From: Oscillospiraceae bacterium
GTDB taxonomy: Bacteria > Bacillota > Clostridia > Oscillospirales > Oscillospiraceae
Assembly (NCBI GenBank): GCA_016286665.1
Contig: JAEETX010000016.1
Span: forward strand, 1-41,915
Reading direction: 5' to 3'
DNA: 41,915 bases
Shown: in pieces, positions 6,688 through 13,690 of the stretch
Layout: each line of letters opens with the position of its first letter
Position numbering within the stretch: the stretch's first letter is position 1
The notes under the pieces: model-generated
What the model saw: the letters and a program-made list of their open reading frames with translations, nothing else
Database searches by the model: none
Told to the model about the DNA's origin: nothing
Program-made: the position numbers and the translations under genes

Positions 6688-7788
6688 TCAGTCTTCAAAA
6701 TCATCCGCGCTGATGCTGACGGCCTTTCCCGCCGCGGCGGGGGCTTCCTCCGAGGGTTCATCGCCGCGGGAAGCGCTGAGAAGCCGCTCCTTGATCTCCG
6801 CCTCCAGCTCGTCGGCGATGTCCGGGTTCTGCTTGAGATAGTCCTTCATGCTGTCCTTGCCCTGGAGGCGCTGATCCCGGTAGGTGAACCAGCTGCCGCC
6901 CTTTTCGATGAGGCCCAGCTTCAGGCCCGTGTCCACCAGCTCGCTGGTGCGGGAGATGCCCTCCCCGTAGATGATGTCGAACTCCGCCTCCCGGAAGGGG
7001 GGCGCGACCTTGTTCTTCATCACCTTCACCCGGGTGTGGTTGCCCACCTTGGTGCCCCCCACGCTGAGGGTCTCCACCCGCCTTACCTCCAGGCGCACGC
7101 TGGCATAGAATTTCAGGGCCCGGCCGCCGGTGGTGGTCTCCGGATTGCCGTACATGACGCCGATCTTCTCCCGCAGCTGGTTGATGAAGATGACGATGCA
7201 GTTGGTCTTGGAAATGGAGCCCGCCAGCTTCCGCAGGGCCTGGGACATGAGCCGGGCCTGGAGGCCCACCACGCTGTCCCCCATCTCCGCCTCGATCTCG
7301 CTGCGGGGCACCAGGGCCGCCACGGAGTCGATGACGATGGCGTCCACCGCGCCGGAGCGCACCAGAGCGTCGGTGATCTCCAGGGCCTGCTCCCCCGTAT
7401 CCGGCTGGGAGATCAGCAGCTCGTCGGTGTTGACCCCCAGATTGCGGGCATAGACCGGGTCCAGGGCGTGCTCCGCGTCGATAAAGGCGGCGACGCCCCC
7501 CATCTTCTGCGCGGAGGCCAGGATATGCAGGGCCAGGGTGGTCTTGCCGGAGGATTCCGGCCCGTAGATTTCGATGATCCTTCCCCGGGGAACGCCCCCG
7601 ATGCCCAGGGCCAGGTCCAGGGACAGGGAGCCGGTGCTGATGGCTTCGATATTGAGGGTGGCGGAATCGCCCAGGCGCATGATGCTGCCCGTGCCGAAGG
7701 TGCGCTCGATCTGCGCCATGGCGCTTTCCAGCGCTTTTTTCTTATCTGCCGCCGGGGCGGCGGCTGCGACTGCGGTCTTCTTGGCCAT
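6688..7788 (-). CDS. recA: Recombinase RecA
   Basis: RecA forms the ATP-dependent filament for homologous recombination and stimulates LexA self-cleavage. The 366-residue protein shows the Walker A loop GPESSGKTT, the MAW-type segments, Walker B ([12 protein letters not shown]), the [23 protein letters not shown]2 region and an acidic C-terminus ending SADDFED. The start has AGGAGG eight bases upstream. It is unusual in sitting inside a long operon 12 bases after prmC; I see no LexA-type box (CGAAC-N4-GTTCG) immediately upstream, so any SOS control would have to act far upstream or from an internal promoter not obvious here. The N-terminus carries an Ala/Lys-rich lead ([13 protein letters not shown]). 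Confidence 0.98.
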   Translation of the reverse strand: MAKKTAVAAAAPAADKKKALESAMAQIERTFGTGSIMRLGDSATLNIEAISTGSLSLDLALGIGGVPRGRIIEIYGPESSGKTTLALHILASAQKMGGVAAFIDAEHALDPVYARNLGVNTDELLISQPDTGEQALEITDALVRSGAVDAIVIDSVAALVPRSEIEAEMGDSVVGLQARLMSQALRKLAGSISKTNCIVIFINQLREKIGVMYGNPETTTGGRALKFYASVRLEVRRVETLSVGGTKVGNHTRVKVMKNKVAPPFREAEFDIIYGEGISRTSELVDTGLKLGLIEKGGSWFTYRDQRLQGKDSMKDYLKQNPDIADELEAEIKERLLSASRGDEPSEEAPAAAGKAVSISADDFED

Positions 7789-7800
7789 GGGTATATCCTC

Positions 7801-8676
7801 CTATATATCTGACTCGCTTTGTATTCTTCCCTGAAAGGTCAGGGCACGCTCCGTGCCCCCGGTATCCCGGAAAGGGGTGATCTCCGTGAAGCCCGCCCGG
7901 GCGCCGAAGCGGCGGAGCGCTTCGCTCTGCCCTTCGCCGCATTCCAGGGCCAGGCAGCCCTCCGGCTTGAGGACGGGCAGCCAGCGGGCAAAGATGGCCC
8001 GATAAAAATCCAGTCCGTCGCCGCCCCCGTCCAGGGCGGTCCAGGGCTCATAATCCCGGACGGAGGGGTCCAGCCCCTCGATTTCCCCCGTGGGGATATA
8101 GGGCGGATTGGCCGTGATGAGGTCGAACTGCCCCAGCTGCCGGGCGGGCGGGGCCAGAACGTCCGCCTCCAGGGCCAGCACCCGCTGGCTCAGCTTATGG
8201 CGCAGGGCGTTGCGCTTCGCCAGCATCAGGGCCCGCCGGTCGATATCCGCCAGCACCACCCGGCAGTCCGGAACGGCGGCGGCCACGGCAAGGCCGATGC
8301 AGCCGCTGCCGGTGCACAGGTCCAGCACGCGCGCGCCATTCCTTCGGCGCAGGAAGTCGATGGCGGCGTCCGTCAAAACCTCAGTGTCGCTGCGGGGAAT
8401 GAGCACGTTGGGATTGATCTCCAGCTCCAGGCCGTGGAATTCCCAGCTGCCGGCGATGTAGGCGGCGGGCTCCCCCGCCAGCCGCCGGTCCAGGTATTCC
8501 TTCGAGCGCTGCACGAAGTCCTCGCCGGGATAGAGGCGCAGGTCCCGCAGGAAATCCTCCGGCCGCTTGTCCGCGGCGGCGGAAAGGAGGATGCGGGCCT
8601 CAAAGCCGGCGTCCTCCACCCCGGCGAAACGCAGGGCCCGCCGGGTCTCCAGATAGACGTCGTTATAGGTTTTCAC
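7801..8676 (-). CDS. prmC: Peptide chain release factor N5-glutamine methyltransferase PrmC
   Basis: PrmC methylates the glutamine of the GGQ motif in release factors RF1 and RF2. The 291-residue protein has the N-terminal helical substrate-binding domain and a SAM-binding domain with VLDLCTGSGCIGLA and the catalytic NPPY (ANPPYIPTGEI). The start is a GTG at 8676 whose GTGA overlaps the stop of the upstream DUF1385 gene, so translation is coupled. In many Firmicutes prmC sits with prfA; here prfA is absent and recA follows instead. Its upstream partner, DUF1385, is the common clostridial neighbour of prmC. Confidence 0.93.
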   Translation of the reverse strand: MKTYNDVYLETRRALRFAGVEDAGFEARILLSAAADKRPEDFLRDLRLYPGEDFVQRSKEYLDRRLAGEPAAYIAGSWEFHGLELEINPNVLIPRSDTEVLTDAAIDFLRRRNGARVLDLCTGSGCIGLAVAAAVPDCRVVLADIDRRALMLAKRNALRHKLSQRVLALEADVLAPPARQLGQFDLITANPPYIPTGEIEGLDPSVRDYEPWTALDGGGDGLDFYRAIFARWLPVLKPEGCLALECGEGQSEALRRFGARAGFTEITPFRDTGGTERALTFQGRIQSESDI

Positions 8677-9626
8677 CAGCGGTCCGCTCCCTCCTCCTCC
8701 GGGATGACCAGGGTGAGCGCCCGCGCGGCGCACTCCATCATGCTCTCGTCGGGCTCAAAGACCGTCAGCTTCTGCAGGGCCCGGCCCGGCGCGGATAGGA
8801 TGCGGCTGAGAAGGTTGTCGTGCCTGCCCGCCCAGCGGTTGATCTCATAGCTGAAGGCCACCACCACCGGCAGCAGCGCCAGGCGGAGGAAGAAGGCTGC
8901 GATGCGATTGCGCCAGCTGACCACGCTGAACACCAGGAAGGAGACGATCATCACCACAAAGAGGAAGCTGGTGCCGCAGCGGGGATGCTCCCTGGGCTGG
9001 GGCCGGATGTTCTCCACCGTCAGGGGCAGGCCCTTTTCATAGCAGTGGATGCTCTTGTGCTCCGCCCCGTGGTACTCGAAGACCCGGTGGATATCCTTGG
9101 ACAGGGTGACCAGGCGGATGTAGACCAGGAAGATGAGGATGCGCAGCACCCCGTCGATGACGTTTTTCACGAAGGAGGAGCCGATGGCTTTGGTAAAGAC
9201 GCCGGTGACCAGATAGGGCAGCACCATGAAGATCGCCACCGCCAGAAGGATGCCAAGGGTCACGGACACGCCGATGATGAGCTTTTTGGCCTTCTCCCCC
9301 TCGAAATGGGCGTTGATCCACTTGTCGATCTTGTCCTCCTGAGCCGCCTGCTCCTCCTCCGGGAGGCAGTCGGCAGAATACATGAGGGCCTTGACCCCGT
9401 TGATGAGAGAGCTGAAAAAGATCACCACGCCCCGGATCAGGGGCCAGCCCAGGATGGGATAGCGGTCCTTGATGAGCTTCAGCTCCTCCGTTTTTTCCTG
9501 CAGGGTCCCGTCCGCCAGGCGGACCACGATGGCCTGCTTCGCCGGGCCCCGCATGAGGATGCCCTCGATGAGGGCCTGGCCGCCGATGGTGGTGCGGAAG
9601 CCCCCGTCCTGTTTTTTCTTCTTCAT
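8673..9626 (-). CDS. DUF1385 domain membrane protein
   Basis: The 317-residue protein opens FRTTIGGQALIEGILMRGP, the conserved start of DUF1385, and has the family's EYHGAEHKSIHCYEKG and HPRCGTSFLF segments. About four to five hydrophobic helices are seen (IIGVSVTLGILLAVAIFMVL, a helix near VLRILIFLVYIRLV, FLFVVMIVSFLVFSVV and one after). The conserved His, Glu and Cys residues suggest a metal or catalytic site at the membrane but the function is unknown. The start is taken at 9626; a TTG one codon upstream is also possible. Its stop overlaps the prmC GTG, the usual pairing in Clostridia. Confidence 0.9.
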   Translation of the reverse strand: MKKKKQDGGFRTTIGGQALIEGILMRGPAKQAIVVRLADGTLQEKTEELKLIKDRYPILGWPLIRGVVIFFSSLINGVKALMYSADCLPEEEQAAQEDKIDKWINAHFEGEKAKKLIIGVSVTLGILLAVAIFMVLPYLVTGVFTKAIGSSFVKNVIDGVLRILIFLVYIRLVTLSKDIHRVFEYHGAEHKSIHCYEKGLPLTVENIRPQPREHPRCGTSFLFVVMIVSFLVFSVVSWRNRIAAFFLRLALLPVVVAFSYEINRWAGRHDNLLSRILSAPGRALQKLTVFEPDESMMECAARALTLVIPEEEGADRW

Positions 9627-9650
9627 CAATGTTTTTCCTTTGTTTTTCTT

Positions 9651-11117
9651 CTATTGCGGCAACGGCCCCGTGGGCAGGAAGACGCTGACCACACAGCCCC
9701 CCTCCGGGGCGTTGCCGATGTCCAGGATGCCGTTGTGCAGGCGAACGATCTCGTCGCAGACCGCAAGGCCGATGCCGCTGCCTCTGGCCTTGCTGCTGCC
9801 CCGGTAGAATTTCAGCTTCACGTTGCCCAGCTCGTCCGGCGGGATGCCGGGGCCGAAGTCCCGCACACGGATGCAGACGAAATCCTTGCCGGAGGCCTGG
9901 TAGTTTTCCTCCAGATGCAGGGTCACGACGATGCGCTTGCCGCTGCCCCCGTGCTTGGAGGCGTTGTCCAGGATATTCAGGATGACCTGCTTGAGCCGCT
10001 CCGGGTCCCCCGGAATGAGGGGCATGGGTTCCTCCGGCGGGGTGTATTCCAGCTTGATGCCCTCCTGCTTGATGAGCTCCCGGCAGGTGAAGCAGGCCTC
10101 CTCCAGCTCCGCCTCGATATCCAGCTTTTCGATGCTGACGGTGAAGCGCCCGTCCTCGATGCGGGTGAAGACCAGCAGCTCCTCCACCATATTGGTGAGC
10201 CGCCGCGCCTCCTCCAGAACGATAGCCAGGCCCTTCTTCCGCGTGTCCTCGTCCAGGCTCTCGTCATAGCTGAGGGTCTCCGTCCAGCCGGTGATGGCGG
10301 TGAGAGGGGTGCGCAGCTCGTGGGAGACGGAGGAGATGAATTCCGTCTTCACCTTCTCCGAATGGCTGATCTGGATGGAAAGGTCGTTGATGGCGGAGAC
10401 CATCTCTCCCATCTCATCCTTGTATTTGTTCTGGATCTGGCTGCCGTAGCCCCCGTCGGCGATGCGCCGGGTCATGGCCGTGACCTCGCCGATGGGGGTC
10501 ACGATGCTGCGGATGAAGACCAGATTCGTCAGGAACATGACCAGCAGCAGCCCCGCGGCAATGCCCACGGCGATGAGCACCCGGCTGACCACCTGCCGGT
10601 CCACCAGCCGCAGGCTGGAGACATAGCGGATGATGCCCATGACGCGCCCGTCTCCGTAGACCAGGGGGCTGGACACCGCCACGATGCGCTCCCCCGTGGA
10701 CGGGTCACGGCCCATGAAGGAGGAAATCTTCTTCGTCTCCAGGGCGGCGCTGATATCCTCCGTGCCGGGCATGGTGCCGGCGGTGAGGCCGTAGGTGGAG
10801 ACCTCGATGCGGCCGGATGAACTGATGAATTGCAGGTCCAGCTTGTCCCGCTCGTCAAAGAGGGCGGTGAAGCGGTAAGCGCTCTGATAGTATTCCGCGT
10901 AGGTGCGGTTGACATAATTGGAGAAAAAAGCGGAGGAGGAGCTGGCCTTGGTCTCCAGCCCCGTGCGCACGCTGCTGTAATAATAACTGCCGATGGCGAC
11001 GCCGTAGGCGCTGACGGCGACCAGCGTCAGCACCAGCAGGACGGCCATACTGCCCAGCATCCAGCGGTTGCGCAGTCCCCGGACCCGAAAGAGGCGAAAC
11101 GGCTCCTTATCCGGCAT
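9651..11117 (-). CDS. Membrane sensor histidine kinase
   Basis: A 488-residue HisKA-type kinase that should autophosphorylate in response to an envelope signal and pass phosphate to the regulator encoded just upstream. It has an N-terminal helix (~20-45), an extracytoplasmic domain of about 130 residues, a second helix (~178-205), a HAMP linker, the phosphoacceptor H266 in SSVSHELRTPL, and an HATPase domain with N box (ILDNASKHG), G1 (DFGPGIPPDEL) and G2 (GSGIGLAVCDEI). The ATG at 11117 shares one base with the regulator stop (TGATG); a GTG four codons upstream is the alternative. It resembles Pho-type kinases, but the signal is unknown. Confidence 0.93.
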   Translation of the reverse strand: MPDKEPFRLFRVRGLRNRWMLGSMAVLLVLTLVAVSAYGVAIGSYYYSSVRTGLETKASSSSAFFSNYVNRTYAEYYQSAYRFTALFDERDKLDLQFISSSGRIEVSTYGLTAGTMPGTEDISAALETKKISSFMGRDPSTGERIVAVSSPLVYGDGRVMGIIRYVSSLRLVDRQVVSRVLIAVGIAAGLLLVMFLTNLVFIRSIVTPIGEVTAMTRRIADGGYGSQIQNKYKDEMGEMVSAINDLSIQISHSEKVKTEFISSVSHELRTPLTAITGWTETLSYDESLDEDTRKKGLAIVLEEARRLTNMVEELLVFTRIEDGRFTVSIEKLDIEAELEEACFTCRELIKQEGIKLEYTPPEEPMPLIPGDPERLKQVILNILDNASKHGGSGKRIVVTLHLEENYQASGKDFVCIRVRDFGPGIPPDELGNVKLKFYRGSSKARGSGIGLAVCDEIVRLHNGILDIGNAPEGGCVVSVFLPTGPLPQ

Positions 11118-11806
11118 CAGAAGCCCCACTTATAGCCGAAGCCCCAGACGGTGGTGATGCAGCTGGGAGTCTGGGGGTCGTCCTCCACCTTGATGCGGAG
11201 GCGGCGGATGTTCACATCCACGATCTTCAGGTCCCCGTCGTAATCCGGGCCCCAGACGGAGGCCAGGATCTCCTCCCGGCTCAGGGCCTTGCCGGGATTG
11301 TCCATAAAGAGCTTCACGATGGCGTATTCCACCTGGGTGAGGCGGATGCGCTCCCCGTTCTTCTCCAGGGTGCGGTTGCGGGTGTTCAGCCGGAAGGGCC
11401 CCCGCACCACTTCCCCGGTCTCGGGCATGTCGTCGCCCCCCACCCGGCGGTACAGGGCGTCCACCCGGGCGGTAAGCTCGGCGATGGAGGCCAGGGGCTT
11501 GGTGACATAGTCGTCCGCTCCGGTCATGAGACCGGTGACCTTGTCCATCTCCTGGGTGCGGGCGGTGAGCATGATGATGCCCATTTTGCTGCCGGAGGCC
11601 CGGATCCGGCGGCAGACCTCGAAGCCGTCCGTGTCCGGCAGCATCACATCCAGCAGGGCCACCTTGATATCCGGGTTCAGGCGCAGGAGCTCGAAGGCCT
11701 CCGCGCCGGTGCCCGCCTCCAGCGGCTCATAGCCGGAGCGCTTCAGATTGATGACGAGGAAGCTGCGGATGCCCACCTCGTCTTCCAATACCAGTACTTT
11801 CTTCAT
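11117..11806 (-). CDS. OmpR/PhoB-family response regulator
   Basis: The 229-residue protein has an N-terminal receiver domain (acidic pair E8-D9, phosphoacceptor D53 in LLDVMLPD, conserved K in TKPLA) and a C-terminal winged helix with TQVEYAIVKLFMDNPGKALSR and the final ITTVWGFGYKW. It should bind direct repeats as a dimer once phosphorylated by the downstream kinase. The start at 11806 (MKKVLVLEDE) has GGAGG eight bases upstream. It is 30 bases after the lipoprotein gene and coupled to the kinase, so the three form one unit. One difference from most relatives is the receiver segment KPLASIAELTARV, where KPF is more common. Confidence 0.94.
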   Translation of the reverse strand: MKKVLVLEDEVGIRSFLVINLKRSGYEPLEAGTGAEAFELLRLNPDIKVALLDVMLPDTDGFEVCRRIRASGSKMGIIMLTARTQEMDKVTGLMTGADDYVTKPLASIAELTARVDALYRRVGGDDMPETGEVVRGPFRLNTRNRTLEKNGERIRLTQVEYAIVKLFMDNPGKALSREEILASVWGPDYDGDLKIVDVNIRRLRIKVEDDPQTPSCITTVWGFGYKWGF

Positions 11807-11836
11807 AACGCCGTCCTCCATCGGTCAGGCATATCT

Positions 11837-13150
11837 TCAGTTCGCGGTCCACTCGGAATAGACGGGTCGGAAATTCTGGCGCAGCCAGTTCATATCCGGC
11901 CCCTCCGGCCACTCCTTCTGGCTCAGGCGCAGCTCGGCGGCGAAGATGGTCTCGCCCCCGGAGCGGATGACGCTGCGGCCTTCCCGGTCCGCCAGCTCCC
12001 GGCGGTTCTCCCCGGAGAGGGTATAGATCACCAGGAAATCCGTCACCGGCTCTCCCTCCCCGTTCCACAGGGAAAAGACCACGGCCCGCTCGCCCACGTC
12101 GCTGTCCTCCCGGCGGAGGCTGATTTCGCCCCAGCTGTCCGGCAGGATCAGATACCAGCTGTCGGAATAATTGTGATAGGTGGTGGTGACGATGGTTCGC
12201 TTGCCCCGGCTGTTGTAGCCGTACCAGTCCAGCACCCGGTAGACCGTCTCCCCCTGGGCGGGCAGCACCCTGGGGATGGGGATCAGGCAGCCGCCGTCCC
12301 CCAGCAGGTCCTGGCAGGCGGCGGTGGAGGAGCGAAGGGTGCCCTCGCTGACGCCGGTCGCCTGGTCCAGGGTGATATTTTTCAGGACCTCGTCCTCATA
12401 GATGAGGATATCCGTCACCAGTCCGCCCTGGCAGCTTCCCTCCACAAAGAGGGCGCAGGGCCGGTCCTTCAGGGCGCCCACGGCCAGCTTGGTGATGCCG
12501 TCCAGCCCGGCGGAGAGCTTTTCCGCCGCGATGGAGGTCTCCCCGTCCCCGGCGACGGAATAGAGGGTGACGCTGCCGGCGGCCTCTGCGGTGCCCCGGC
12601 GGACCGCCAGCAGCTCCTTCCGCCCGTCCCCGTTCATGTCGGCGGTGAGGTAGCGGCTGTAGTCCGCGGCAGCGATGGAGGCCAGCTGAAAGCCCTTGAG
12701 GGTATAGACCTCCAGCATCTTGAGGTCGCCCCCCATGCCCCAGCCCACGATGGCTTCCATCCAGCCGTCCCCGTCCAGGTCCTCATAGTCGATGCTCTCG
12801 ATGCTGCTGCCCGCCCCCTCGATGACGGCGGCCCGCTCGTATTTTCCCGCGCTGCGGCGGAACAGATAGATTTTCAGGGGCTTTTCCCCGGCGGTGGAAA
12901 AGAAAGCCACCGCCTCCTCCTCCCCGTCTCCGTTGAGGTCGCAGAGCTGCACGCTCTGGCGGTGGACCCCGTCCACGGGGGCGGAGTAGACCGCGCCGGC
13001 GGAGAGCACGCCGTCGATGGCGCGCTGGAGCTCCACATATTCATCCGCCAGCTGCGGAAGACTGTACAGCTTGTCGATGCTCCCCTCCGTGCCGCAGCCC
13101 CCAAGGAGGAGGAGCAGCGCGGCGAAAAGCAGAAGGAGGCCTCGTTTCAC
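11837..13150 (-). CDS. Lipoprotein with FG-GAP/VCBS-like repeats
   Basis: A 437-residue secreted lipoprotein: a short basic N-terminus, a Leu-rich core and a lipobox LLGGC with the modified cysteine at 19. The exported part holds at least three Asp-rich calcium-loop motifs of the FG-GAP/VCBS type (DLNGDGEEE, DLDGDGWMEA, DMNGDGRKELL), suggesting a beta-propeller-like fold stabilised by calcium. The GTG at 13150 is the chosen start, with GGGAG six bases upstream. It is the first gene of the operon, directly ahead of the response regulator and kinase, so it may be an accessory sensor or a target of that system; this is inference from position only. Confidence 0.82.
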   Translation of the reverse strand: MKRGLLLLFAALLLLLGGCGTEGSIDKLYSLPQLADEYVELQRAIDGVLSAGAVYSAPVDGVHRQSVQLCDLNGDGEEEAVAFFSTAGEKPLKIYLFRRSAGKYERAAVIEGAGSSIESIDYEDLDGDGWMEAIVGWGMGGDLKMLEVYTLKGFQLASIAAADYSRYLTADMNGDGRKELLAVRRGTAEAAGSVTLYSVAGDGETSIAAEKLSAGLDGITKLAVGALKDRPCALFVEGSCQGGLVTDILIYEDEVLKNITLDQATGVSEGTLRSSTAACQDLLGDGGCLIPIPRVLPAQGETVYRVLDWYGYNSRGKRTIVTTTYHNYSDSWYLILPDSWGEISLRREDSDVGERAVVFSLWNGEGEPVTDFLVIYTLSGENRRELADREGRSVIRSGGETIFAAELRLSQKEWPEGPDMNWLRQNFRPVYSEWTAN

Positions 13151-13202
13151 GCCATTCTCCCATCCGCCGGATGCCGGCATTGTCCCATGTTCCTATTATA
13201 TT

Positions 13203-13231
13203 ATTGTATCATATAATCGCGCGCCTGTGTA
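13203..13231 (-). promoter_or_regulatory. Probable promoter of the nine-gene leftward operon
   Basis: On the reverse strand TACACA (13226-13231), a 17-base spacer and TACAAT (13203-13208) lie about 55 bases upstream of the lipoprotein start. The -35 matches only four of six consensus bases; the surrounding A+T-rich stretch contains other possible -10 boxes. Confidence 0.45.
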
Positions 13232-13264
13232 GTCTTTTCGTAAAAGAATTCGCCCGAAAGGCGC

Positions 13265-13295
13265 AAAAAAGGACCGCCGGCAGAACCGGCGGTCC
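13265..13295 (-). terminator. Intrinsic terminator, probably for the YcdB-like gene
   Basis: On the reverse strand GGACCGCCGG and CCGGCGGTCC form a 10-bp stem followed by six Ts (13265-13270). This is the only hairpin with a T-run between the leftward YcdB-like gene (stop 13691) and the lipoprotein operon. An identical 28-nt copy of the hairpin without a T-run lies at 13648-13675, just behind that gene. Confidence 0.75.
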
Positions 13296-13298
13296 TTC

Positions 13299-13497
13299 AT
13301 ACTATTCACCGATAAAACCATTTCATTCTTTGCGGCCATATTTGCGCCATACTTCGTTGTCGTCATTGCCGGGCGGTAGCCCGGCTGCCTCCTCCGCCTC
13401 ATTCCGCGCGCGAGGGCCCCTGGCAGGGACGCGTGTGCTACCGCCGACACAAATTTGCCTCGCAAATCTTTTAAAGCGTTTTATCGGTGAATAGTAT
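13299..13497. mobile_element. 199-bp MITE-like element with 20-bp perfect terminal inverted repeats
   Basis: The ends ATACTATTCACCGATAAAAC (13299-13318) and its exact complement (13478-13497) enclose 159 bases without a credible gene. The interior has G+C-rich self-complementary stretches and could fold on itself. No clear target duplication is visible at the ends. It lacks a transposase, so it would need one acting in trans. It lies entirely between the YcdB-like gene and its likely terminator. Confidence 0.75.
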
Positions 13498-13547
13498 CAG
13501 ACTGTAGACAAACCTATCGGCAGAGGTTCGACATGCAGGGGGGATTT

Positions 13548-13673
13548 GTGAAGGGGGCGGAGAGGCCCCCTTCACATGATATCCTTGCAAAATCAGAAAT
13601 CCTTTCTGATTTTGCCCTCAAGCGGTCGACGCTTTGCCGACCGCTTGAGGACCGCCGGCAGAACCGGCGGTCC
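13548..13673. repeat. Chain of four back-to-back perfect hairpins
   Basis: Four palindromes follow one another almost without gaps: 13548-13558/13565-13575 (11 bp, GTGAAGGGGGC), 13587-13599/13603-13615 (13 bp, loop TCC), 13617-13628/13638-13649 (12 bp, CTCAAGCGGTCG) and 13649-13673 (10 bp, loop CAGAA). Only the last resembles a terminator stem. All lie in the 3' untranslated region of the leftward YcdB-like gene. No gene is seen here. Confidence 0.85.
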
Positions 13674-13690
13674 TTTGCATCCGAAGCGTC

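Noticed and set aside
6688..7830. Search for a LexA (SOS) box before recA
   Set aside because: No CGAAC-N4-GTTCG-like site is seen in the short prmC-recA gap.
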